Source: Myxococcus virescens
GTDB taxonomy: Bacteria > Myxococcota > Myxococcia > Myxococcales > Myxococcaceae
Length of the DNA: 64,000 nucleotides
Direction: 5' to 3'
NCBI RefSeq assembly: GCF_900101905.1
Contig: NZ_FNAJ01000004.1
Location: 186,001 to 250,000 of the forward strand
The position numbers were made by a program, and so were the translations under genes. Of the stretch, positions 1-8,600 are shown piece after piece; within the stretch, counting starts at the first letter, position 1, and each line of letters starts with the position of its first letter. Under the pieces are notes generated by a model. It was given only the letters and a program-made list of their open reading frames with translations. It did no database searches and was not told where the DNA came from.

Positions 1-1145
1 GGCACCTCGCGGCACAGCAGGCGGTGCATGATGAACTTGCCCCGGCGGATGGGCGAGCTGGAGTCGAAGAGCGCGTAGGTGGCCAGCACGCTGGCGTGGG
101 TGAGGATGCCCGCGCGCTCGGGCGGCAGCGACAGCCGGCCCAGCGTGCCATCCGGCATGGAGGGCTCTTTGCCGTAGAAGTACGCCATGCGCGCGTCGGC
201 GTAGGTGTAGTCGGCGTTGAGCAGTTCGCGGACGGAGCCGTTGCGCTCCTTCAGGATGTGGTTGATGAAGGCCTTTGTCTCCGCCTGGCTGGAGATCTTG
301 AAGAGCGCGCTGAAGACCGGGAACACCTGGTTGTTCTTGGTGAGGTTGGCCTGGCCGGTGATGCCAATCCACTCCTCGACGAAGCGGTACAGGTGCCGCT
401 GCGCCGCGGGCGTGGCCAGCAGCCGGCGGGCGTGCTTCTCACGCTCGTCCGGAGAGTCGAGCTGGCCCGCCTCGGCCGCGGCCAGCAGCTCCGCGTCGGC
501 GGGGCCGGCGGTGATGGCGAAGGCCAGCGCGGTGGCGACTTCATGCGGCGTCATCCGCACCACCCGGTTGGCGCCGGCCCCCTCCGCGCCCAGCTCGGTG
601 CGGTACAGGAAGGAGGCAGAGGAGAAGATGCCCTGGAGCACCATGCGGGCCCCGGTGCCCGGGTCCGTTCCCCTGCTCGACTCCTGCCACAGCGCCAGGA
701 GGTCGGCGACCTCGTCGTCGGTGACGGGCCGGCGGTAGGCGTGCGAGGCGATGCCGCGGATGAACTTCTCCGCGCACTCCAGCTCCGGAACGCCCGCCGC
801 GCACGTCCAGTCCGCGCGCAGTTGGACCTTGCCGTACTCCGCGAGGTTGTTGGCGGCCACGTCAATCTGGTCCGCCAGCAAGGACGTGACCTGCAGCCGG
901 TCATGGGTGGAGAACCCGAGGATGGTGTCCTCCGGCGCGAAGGCGTACGTCATCACCAGCGGCACCGTCGTGGGGAAGATGGCATTGACGCTGTTGTCGT
1001 ACTCCGCACGCGTCATGCGCCGCACTCGCGTCGCCGAAGCCTCGTCGACTTCAGGAGGCGTCCCCCCTGGCGGGTTTTTGTCGGAAGAGCACGACGCTGC
1101 TGACAGCAGCAAGGCCGCGGAAACAGAGAAACGGAAGAGTCGCAT
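1..1145 (-). CDS. DUF1592/DUF1588-family lipoprotein, partial (C-terminus beyond window)
   Basis: About 381 codons are visible and the frame runs off the left edge. The N-terminus is a lipoprotein signal with Cys19 in LSAASCSS. After it comes TRVRRMTRAEYDNSVNAIF, like the opening DUF1587 motif of this family. A YRRPVTDDEV stretch (DUF1595-like), FVEEWIG (DUF1592-like) and, at the edge, SSSPIRRGKFIMHRLLCREVP (start of DUF1588) follow. The family is common in planctomycetes and myxobacteria, where it is thought to be exported and linked to cytochrome-like proteins; its reaction is unknown. A start at 1145 places the signal peptide correctly. The rpiA gene lies upstream on the same strand, across about 280 bp. 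Confidence 0.8.
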   Translation of the reverse strand, partial: MRLFRFSVSAALLLSAASCSSDKNPPGGTPPEVDEASATRVRRMTRAEYDNSVNAIFPTTVPLVMTYAFAPEDTILGFSTHDRLQVTSLLADQIDVAANNLAEYGKVQLRADWTCAAGVPELECAEKFIRGIASHAYRRPVTDDEVADLLALWQESSRGTDPGTGARMVLQGIFSSASFLYRTELGAEGAGANRVVRMTPHEVATALAFAITAGPADAELLAAAEAGQLDSPDEREKHARRLLATPAAQRHLYRFVEEWIGITGQANLTKNNQVFPVFSALFKISSQAETKAFINHILKERNGSVRELLNADYTYADARMAYFYGKEPSMPDGTLGRLSLPPERAGILTHASVLATYALFDSSSPIRRGKFIMHRLLCREV

Positions 1146-1428
1146 ACGCAAGGCACCCTCGGACCAGCCACCCCCAGATTGGCCCCCTCTGAAGTGCTGG
1201 CTGGCAGACGATTCTAACCGCTTCACCAACACGGTCCGTCACGATTCTCGCGCGGCGCTTCAGAGCCCCTGAGCGTCCAGGCGAACTGCGGGATTGCGCT
1301 GGGATTGGCTTCAAACGCCAGTGAATGCAAGGATTACAGAATATACAGGCCACACAGTCGCCTACGTTGCCGCTGTTTGTCTTCTGGGTGAGACAGGACT
1401 CTGGGTGCGCACTCACACCGCGTCGACA

Positions 1429-2139
1429 TCAGCGCGCGCGGTGCTCCACGCCCTTCGGCCCCGCCACCACCAGGTCCGTGGTGAGGTTCAGGAACAAGCC
1501 GTGGCCCACGATTCCCGCGCGCGCGCCCAGGCTCGCGGCCAGCGCCTCGGGCGCGTCGATGGGGCCGAAGGCGCAGTCGAGCACGAGGTTGCCCTGGTCC
1601 GTGAGGAAGGGCTCGCCGCCAGCGCCGTGCCGGACGGTGACGCGCGCGCCAAGCGATTCGAGGAACCGCGCCTGGGAGCGCCAACCGAAGGACATCACCT
1701 CCACCGGCACCGGCCAGTGCGTGCCCAGCACGGGGGAGAGCTTTCCCGCGTCCACCACGATGACGACGCGCCGGCTTGCTTGCGCGACGATCTTCTCGCG
1801 CAGCAGCGCGCCACCTCCGCCCTTGATGAGGGACAGGTCCGGCGCCACTTCGTCCGCGCCGTCGAGGGTGACGTCCAACACGGGGTGCGCGTCCAGTGTC
1901 GACACGGGCACGCCCAGCGAGCGAGCCAGCGCCTCGGTGGCGCGCGAGGTGGGCACGCCCACGACGTCCAGCAACCGTCCCCGCTCGCGCAGCGCGGCCA
2001 GTCGCTGGACGACGAAGGCCGCGGTGCTGCCCGTGCCCAGCCCCACCACCATGCCCGGCTGGACGAAGCCGTCCACCGCCCATTCGGCGGCCGCTTGTTT
2101 GTAGCGGGCTGTCGCCGCGCCGTCGCCCTGCTGGCTCAT
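1429..2139 (-). CDS. rpiA: ribose-5-phosphate isomerase A
   Basis: 236 residues, the normal RpiA length. It interconverts ribose 5-phosphate and ribulose 5-phosphate in the cytoplasmic pentose phosphate pathway. Family motifs are all present: phosphate-binding GLGTGSTA (33-40), DGADEV (93-98) and KGGGGALLREKI (106-117) with the expected catalytic Glu115. The frame is open well upstream of the chosen ATG, but only the part from MSQQGD onward looks like RpiA, and the upstream part overlaps the SBBP gene. Its neighbours are not functionally related; it is probably transcribed alone or with the preceding SBBP gene (76 bp gap). Confidence 0.93.
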   Translation of the reverse strand: MSQQGDGAATARYKQAAAEWAVDGFVQPGMVVGLGTGSTAAFVVQRLAALRERGRLLDVVGVPTSRATEALARSLGVPVSTLDAHPVLDVTLDGADEVAPDLSLIKGGGGALLREKIVAQASRRVVIVVDAGKLSPVLGTHWPVPVEVMSFGWRSQARFLESLGARVTVRHGAGGEPFLTDQGNLVLDCAFGPIDAPEALAASLGARAGIVGHGLFLNLTTDLVVAGPKGVEHRAR

Positions 2140-2215
2140 GGCGGAAGCGTAGCGCGGCTTCGCGCGGTGGCCGCTTGCCCCCGCGCGCGATGTCCCGTGC
2201 TGGACGGCGAACGGC

Positions 2216-3583
2216 TCAGAGGGCCTTGGAGTCCCATCGGGGCCCCCACGGCCCTGGCTCATCCGGCAACGCGGCGCCATCCAGGAAGCGGTACAGCACC
2301 GCGTCGTAGCCCCCCGCGCTGGGGAAGCTGGACGTCTGCCCCAAGGTGTAGCCCACCAGATAGACGGCGCCGTCGTCCGCGATGGCCACGCCCTGGCCAC
2401 GGTCCGCCGACGTGGAGCCCACCTGCCGGAAATCCAGCCACGTGCCGTGGATGTCGTAGGTGGCCAGGAACATGTCGGTGCTCCCGAGCGACGGCTCGCC
2501 GCCCATGGCGCCGGAGGTGAATCCCGCCAGGTAGACACGGCCCGCCTTGCTCACCGCCACGGACTGCGCGTAGTCAGTGGTCGCCGTGCCAATCTGCCGC
2601 GTCCAATGCCAGTTGCCTTGGGTGTCGTACTTCACCAGCACGGCGTCATAGGAGCCCAGGCGGGTGCTCCCCTCCAGCGCGCCCGACGTGTAGCCCGACA
2701 CATAGACGCCGCCGTCGTCCGCCACCGCGACGCCGGTGCCGAACTCGTCATGCGAGGAGCCGAGCTGGCGAACCCACTGCGGCTCGCCCAGGACGCTGTA
2801 CTTCGCCAGGAACAGGTCCACCGTGTTGCCCGGGTTCGTCACGCCGTCGAAGCTGCCGTAGGTGTAGCCCGTGACGTAGACGTCCTCGTTGGGGCTCACG
2901 GCCACGCCCAGCGCCACGTCACTGCGCGCGGAGCCGTACTGGCGCAGCCAGTAGGGATTGCCGCCCGTGTCGAACTTGGCCACCACCACGTCGTAGTTGC
3001 CTTGCGGCGCCGAGCCATCGAAGCGCCCCAGTGAGTAGCCACTGACGAAGACGACGTCATGCGAGGCCAGCCGCGTGGCGGCGATGCCCGTGGCGTAGTC
3101 ATCCGTGGCGGTGCCGAACTGCCGGACCCACTGGAAGGCCCCCTTCTCGTCGTACTTCGCCACGAACAAGTCCGTGCCGCCGGCGTTCTCGTAGAAGCTG
3201 AAGCTGCCCCACGTGTAGCCCGCGACGTAGACGTTGCCGGCTTCATCCGCGGACACCGCGAGCGCACGGTCATTCGCGGACGTTCCCAGCTGCCGCGTCC
3301 ACAGCAGCGCGCCCGAGGCGTCGTACTTCGAAACGTAGGCGTCCTGCCCCCCCGCCGAGGGCTCCGCGCCGAGCTGCCCAGTGGTGTAGCCCGCCGTATA
3401 AACGGCGTCGCCGGAGGTGGTGACGGCCTGTGCCAGCTCGTCCTGCGGGCCGCCGGACTGGTGCACCCAGCTGGTGACCTGCTGCAACGGAGGCGCCTTC
3501 GCGATTGAGGCCCCGGGAAGACTCAGCAGCGCCCATCCACCCAGGACTCCGCACGCGCTCCACCGCTGCCAACCACGAACCAT
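2216..3583 (-). CDS. SBBP-repeat beta-propeller secreted protein
   Basis: 455 residues beginning with a signal peptide (cleavage likely after ASIA, near residue 28). About seven repeats of roughly 55 residues follow, each carrying a core such as VYVAGYTWGSF, VYVTGYTYGSF or VYVSGYTSGAL, preceded by DxALAVAxDxxG and followed by DxFLAKYDxxG and WxRQxGS/T. This is the pattern of the SBBP (seven-bladed beta-propeller) family. Such proteins are exported; substrates or partners are unknown. The 161 bp between its start and the barrel gene end should carry its promoter. Confidence 0.85.
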   Translation of the reverse strand: MVRGWQRWSACGVLGGWALLSLPGASIAKAPPLQQVTSWVHQSGGPQDELAQAVTTSGDAVYTAGYTTGQLGAEPSAGGQDAYVSKYDASGALLWTRQLGTSANDRALAVSADEAGNVYVAGYTWGSFSFYENAGGTDLFVAKYDEKGAFQWVRQFGTATDDYATGIAATRLASHDVVFVSGYSLGRFDGSAPQGNYDVVVAKFDTGGNPYWLRQYGSARSDVALGVAVSPNEDVYVTGYTYGSFDGVTNPGNTVDLFLAKYSVLGEPQWVRQLGSSHDEFGTGVAVADDGGVYVSGYTSGALEGSTRLGSYDAVLVKYDTQGNWHWTRQIGTATTDYAQSVAVSKAGRVYLAGFTSGAMGGEPSLGSTDMFLATYDIHGTWLDFRQVGSTSADRGQGVAIADDGAVYLVGYTLGQTSSFPSAGGYDAVLYRFLDGAALPDEPGPWGPRWDSKAL

Positions 3584-3744
3584 GGGCGACTCCTCGGGAT
3601 GAAAATCTCTGCCCGCACTCTACGCAGCCAACAGGCGTTGAGAATCCCGAACGACGACGTCCCCGGTAGGGAAACACGTGACGCGGCGTGTTGGCACCGC
3701 GTCACTTGAGACTGCGCGTGAAACACAAACCCGGCTACTCCGGA

Positions 3745-4500
3745 TTAGAGGTTCCAGGTCCCGCGAACCCCGAGCATGAGCAAGCCATAGGGGCCATCAC
3801 CCACCTGCTCCAGCGGCGTCTCCTGCGTGAGATTGACGGCGGGGATGTTCACCGTCGAGGTGCCGCTGCGCGTGGTGTAGCGAGCATACGTGCCCGTCAG
3901 GTACGGGCCGAACGACAGCGAATCCGACAGCCGCCACTTGCCGCCCAGGGTCAGGTTCACGAACTCAGGGCCGCGCGACTGGCTGTCAATCTCCACCGTT
4001 CCGGGCGCGGGCTGGGTGATGGGACCGGAGACCTTGTTGTTGAGCAGGACCATGCCCACGCCCAGCCCCACGAAGGGGTCGAACGAGGCGTCCGGCGCGA
4101 AGTGATACTGCACGTGGGGACCGAAGCGGATTTGCGACGTGGAGCAGTCGTAGCCTTCCGGGCACGTGTACGGGTTCGTCTTCGTCAACACGTGCGAGTA
4201 CTGGCCGAACGCGCCCACGTACCAGCGCGAGTTGAGGCGGTAGCCCGCCTCCAACAGGAAGGCGATGCCCCCATTGGCCGCGTCGCTGAGCTTCAGGTCG
4301 CGGACCTGCCGGTCCAACCCCGCACCATCCCGGTAGACGTAGCCGGCGCCCACCTGGAAGCCGACCCCCACGGTGAGCTCCAGGCCCCTGCGTTCATCCC
4401 GCGCGGAGGACTCCAGCGCCTGCGCCTCCTCCTGCGCGCTCGCGCGCGTGGAGGCCAGCAGTGACACCACAGCCAGGGCCCAAGACAGCTTTCCCGTCAT
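3745..4500 (-). CDS. outer-membrane beta-barrel protein
   Basis: 251 residues with a clear signal peptide (MTGKLSWALAVVSLLASTRASA, cut before QEEA). The mature part alternates short hydrophobic and polar stretches such as LELTVGVGFQVGAGY, YHFAPDASFDPFVGLGVGM and LSFGPYLTGTYARY, and ends with GLLMLGVRGTWNL, as expected for an OmpA/OmpW-like barrel of about 8-10 strands. An ATG at 4500 is preferred over upstream in-frame starts because GGAGGGG sits 5 bases before it and it starts the signal peptide. It is divergent from the LysR gene, which may control it. Confidence 0.8.
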   Translation of the reverse strand: MTGKLSWALAVVSLLASTRASAQEEAQALESSARDERRGLELTVGVGFQVGAGYVYRDGAGLDRQVRDLKLSDAANGGIAFLLEAGYRLNSRWYVGAFGQYSHVLTKTNPYTCPEGYDCSTSQIRFGPHVQYHFAPDASFDPFVGLGVGMVLLNNKVSGPITQPAPGTVEIDSQSRGPEFVNLTLGGKWRLSDSLSFGPYLTGTYARYTTRSGTSTVNIPAVNLTQETPLEQVGDGPYGLLMLGVRGTWNL

Positions 4501-4673
4501 ATTCCCCTCCGTCGAAGTGGGTGTTCTCGGAGCACCGCACTGTGAGGGACTGTAGGGCGGCCCGCACACCCGGCATAGGGCGCGCTGCGTCATGTGTCAT
4601 GAAGCAGCCAGCCCAGCGCAGAGGACGCGGCACGAGCACAGAGAACTGCCGATGTATGTCTGAAGATTGCACA

Positions 4674-5570
4674 ATGTCGGGCATGAACGTCACGTTGGAG
4701 CATGCCCGCGCCCTGGACGCCCTCGCCCGCCATGGCACCTTCACCGCCGCGGCGGAGGCCCTGCGAAAGGGACACACGGCGGTGATGTACGCGCTGCGCA
4801 CGCTCGAGGCGCAGACGGAGCTGACGCTGCTCGACCGGCGCGGCTACCGCACCCGGCTGACGCCCGCTGGGGAACGGATTCTGGAGCACTGCCGCAAGCT
4901 GCTGGCCGCGGAGCGCGAGCTGGAGGCCGCGTGCGCGGAGATTCGCGCTGGCTGGGAGCCCGCGCTGCGCATCGTCTTCGACGGCATCTTCCCCGCCGAG
5001 CCCCTACTGCGCGTGGTGAAGGAATTGAGCACCGAGGGCGCCAGCACCCGCTTCCACGTCTCCGCGGAGTTCCTCTCCGGCGTGGAAGCGGCCTTCGTGC
5101 GCGAGGAGGCGAACCTGATGGTGACGCTGCTGCCGCCCACCGTGCCGGGCCTGCGCACGTACCGCCTGCCGGAGCTCAAGGCCATCCTGGTGGCCCACCG
5201 GGGCCATCCCCTGGCCCGGCGGCGGGGACCGTTGAAGGACGAGGATCTGGCCGAGCACCTGGTGCTCACGGTGCGCGGCTCGGACCCTCGGCTCCAGCTC
5301 AGCACCGGCGAGTTGGAGGCACGCTCCACGGTGCATCTCAATGACTTCGCGGCGAAGAAGGCGGCCATCCTGGAGGGGCTGGGCTTCGGGTGGCTGCCCG
5401 AATACATGGCCACCCGCGAGCTGCGCCGGGGCGAGCTGAAGGCCCTGAAGCTGGCGGGTGACGCCACCCACGCGTTCCGCCCCCAGCTCCACCACCACGC
5501 GGGCATCCCCCTGGGACGGGCCGCCCGCCGAATCGTGCAAGCGCTCACGGAGACGGAATCCACCTCTTGA
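4674..5570 (+). CDS. LysR-family transcriptional regulator
   Basis: 298 residues. An N-terminal winged helix (about residues 4-62: LEHARALDALARHGTFTAAA..ALRTLE...L.DRRGYRTRLTPAGE) is followed by a LysR substrate-binding domain ending near residue 290. Start choice is uncertain: ATG at 4674 or 4683 (and 4653) are in frame and none has a strong ribosome site; the LysR domain normally begins only a few residues after the start. It is divergently arranged with the barrel gene (about 170 bp), the usual LysR-target layout, and lies 48 bp upstream of the protease-STAND gene on the same strand, so it could be cotranscribed with it. The ligand is unknown. Confidence 0.9.
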   Translation: MSGMNVTLEHARALDALARHGTFTAAAEALRKGHTAVMYALRTLEAQTELTLLDRRGYRTRLTPAGERILEHCRKLLAAERELEAACAEIRAGWEPALRIVFDGIFPAEPLLRVVKELSTEGASTRFHVSAEFLSGVEAAFVREEANLMVTLLPPTVPGLRTYRLPELKAILVAHRGHPLARRRGPLKDEDLAEHLVLTVRGSDPRLQLSTGELEARSTVHLNDFAAKKAAILEGLGFGWLPEYMATRELRRGELKALKLAGDATHAFRPQLHHHAGIPLGRAARRIVQALTETESTS

Positions 5571-5618
5571 GTGCGCCTGGAATCAGCTCAGGGTGCGCGT
5601 GCTAGCTTCGCGCGCATC

Positions 5619-8600
5619 ATGAAAGGCAGTGACCTCCGAGAAGGCGTCGTTCGCGTGTTGAGCCGGGATCGGCAGCGCGTCCTCGGGACAGGGTTCCTCG
5701 TCACCGAGCGCCTGGTGGTGACGTGCTGGCACGTGCTCGACACGCTCAGCGACACCGAGCGTGACGCCATCTGCCTGGAGGTGCTGCAGAGCCACGAGAA
5801 GGCCACGGCGCGGCTGCGGCTCGATGCATCGAGCCCCACGGAGGTGGCGGACCTCGCGCTGCTGGAGCTGACGCGCCCGCTCCGAGGACCGTCCACGCCG
5901 CTGCCCCTGGGCAGTGCGGAGCGGAGCGCGGACCACCGCTTCGCCACGTTCGGATTTCCACGGGGCTTCGATGACACGGGCACGTGGGCCCGCGGCACCA
6001 TCGGCTACGCGACGGGGGACGGCGACTTTCGCAAGCTGCTGCTGCACGGCTCGGACATCCGGGAGGGCTTCAGCGGCGGTCCCCTCTTCGACGAGCAGAC
6101 GCGGCGCGTGGTGGGCGTGGTGCGCTTCAAGGCCGTGGGCTCGGAGGCGAGGGAGGCGTACGCGACGCCCACGGAGCAGCTGCTCGCGCGCTGTCCGGAG
6201 CTGAGTGCTTCGGAGGACTGCCCCTACCGGGACCTGGCGTCGTTCCGCGAATCGGACGCGCGGTTCTGGAAGGGACGCGGGCGGGTGCTGAACGAACAGC
6301 TGCTGCCGCTGCTCGCGAGGCTGCCCCGATTCGTGGAGGCCTCCGGCCCTTCGGGCAGTGGCAAGTCGTCGCTGCTCCACGCGGGGCTGATTCCCGCGCT
6401 GCGGGATGGAACGTTCATTCCGGGCAGCCAGCACTGGGACGTCCGGGCCCTGCGCCCCGGGTTGGAGCCGTTCGCCGCGCTGGATGGCGCGGGCCTGCCC
6501 GCTGGAGAGGGGTTGGTCGCGCGCGTCCAGGCGTGGCGGGCCGCGAATCCGGAGCCAGGGAAGCGGCTGGTGCTGGTCATCGACTCGTTCGAGGACGTGC
6601 TCCTTCGCGGAAGCAGCGCGGAGCTGGCGCAACATCAACGATTCCTCCAGCAGCTCTCCGCGCTCGCGGACGCGTCTCTGCCCGTGACGTGCGTGGTGGC
6701 GCTGCGCGAGGGCTTCGACGCGGTGCTGTCCGAGCGCGCGCCGAGGCTGCGCACCTTGCTCGGTGAGCACCGGGTGCAGGTGCCATCGGTGCTGACGCCC
6801 TCGGAGCTGCGGGACATCATCGCCGGCCCGGCCCGGGAGGTGGGCCTGCGCTTCGACCCACCCGAGGTGGTGGACTCCATCGCCCTGGCCGCGCAGGAGG
6901 AGTTCCGCGTGGAGTCCGGCGCGGGCGCTCGCGTCACCGTGCTTCCGTTGCTGGAGGTCGCGCTGACGCAGCTGTGGCAGGCGTCGCGGGATGGCGCGAT
7001 GACCTTGGAGGCCTTCAACGCCAGCGCGGGGCTGCTCGGTTCGCTGGCGCGCTGGGCGGACAGCGTCTACGAACCGCTGAAGCCCTCGGAGCGCCTGCTG
7101 GCGGACCGGCTGTTGCTGGAGCTGGTGCAGTTGGGTGAGGCGGACAGCGGCCTGGAGGACAAGGGGCGCCGGGTGCCGCTGGAGGTGCTGCGCGGGCGCC
7201 TGGGTGCGCAGGCCGAGATGGACGCGGTGCTCCAGGTGCTCGTCAACGGACGGCTCCTGGTGACAGCCCAGGACGGGCACCGGCAGCGGGAGACGGTGGA
7301 GCTGATTCACGACGCGCTCCTCACGCACTGGCAGCGCTTCGTGAAGCTGCGCACCGAGGACCGGGCCTTCCGCCGCTGGCACGAAGCCGTGCAGGCCGAC
7401 GCGGAGCGCTGGTGGGAAGCGGAGCGCGCTCAGCAGCGACAGGAGGCCGAGCACCGGCTGCTGCGAGGCGAGGCGCTCACCCACGCGCAGGCGATGGTCA
7501 CGCTCCATCCGCACCAAACGAGCGCACTGGCCCAACGGTACGTCCTGCGCGGCCAGGAAGCGGAGCGGGGCCGGTACAGGCGGACACGGCGAAACCTGTG
7601 GCTCGCCCTGGGTGCCTCCGTCAGCGCGCTGCTGGGCGTGAGCGGGTTCTACCTCCGGGCAGTGGATTCCGAGAAGCAGGCCGTGGCCGCAAAGGATGCA
7701 GCTGAGCTTGCCGTGGCCGCCGAGGCCGCGACCTCGAAACAGCTCTCCTTGCAGTTGCGCATCTCCCAAGCCGATTCCGTGGTGAGCCTGTCGCGCAGCC
7801 CTGGCCGCGAGGTAGAGGCACTCACGCAGGCCATCCAACTCGCGGGAAGCCCGCCGGCAGGCGCGGACGCAGCCCAGGACGAAGTGACCGAAGCGCTGAC
7901 CGAGGCCATCGCCGCGTTCCTCTATTCGGCCCCCTTGTCCACGGAGCTGGAGGCGCGCACCGTCGGCGCGTTCTCTCCAGACTCACGTCATCTCCTGACA
8001 CGAGGCGTCGTGCTGACTCCGTCCATGCGGTTCGTCAGCCGGCTCTGGGACGTCCGCACCGCCAGCCTGCTGCGCGAGTTCGAGTCCGTCGACCTGTGCC
8101 CGAAAGGCGCGCTCGTGGAATGCACGGACGCGCTGTACGCCGACATTTCAGGGGAGGACACCCACGCCTTTGGCTTCTCGCCTGGGGATGGAACGCTTTG
8201 GCTGGGGGGGCGCCGCGGCACCCTGTTCAGGTGGAGCCACCCGGGCGCTGTGCCCTCCATTCCGGATGCCCACCAGGACAGGATTACAGCCATTTCGTTC
8301 TCGGACAGCGGCGACCGCGTGCTGTCCGCCAGTCGCGACCGCAGGGTGAAGCTCTGGGATGCGAACACCGGACGGACATTGCGCGAGCTGACCTTCCAGG
8401 AGCCCTGCACCCAGGCCGTGCTGTCGGGCGACTCGCGTTACGCCTGGGTGGGCGGTGAAGAACTGACGTGCCTCTACGACCTGACCTCCGATGTGCGCCT
8501 CATCCGGTGCATCACGACGCAGGACCCGGGACCCTCGGTCGCCTTCGCTCCTTCGAGCAGGCTTGCCGTGCTCGGCGACCGGCGAGGCGAAGCCAGCCTC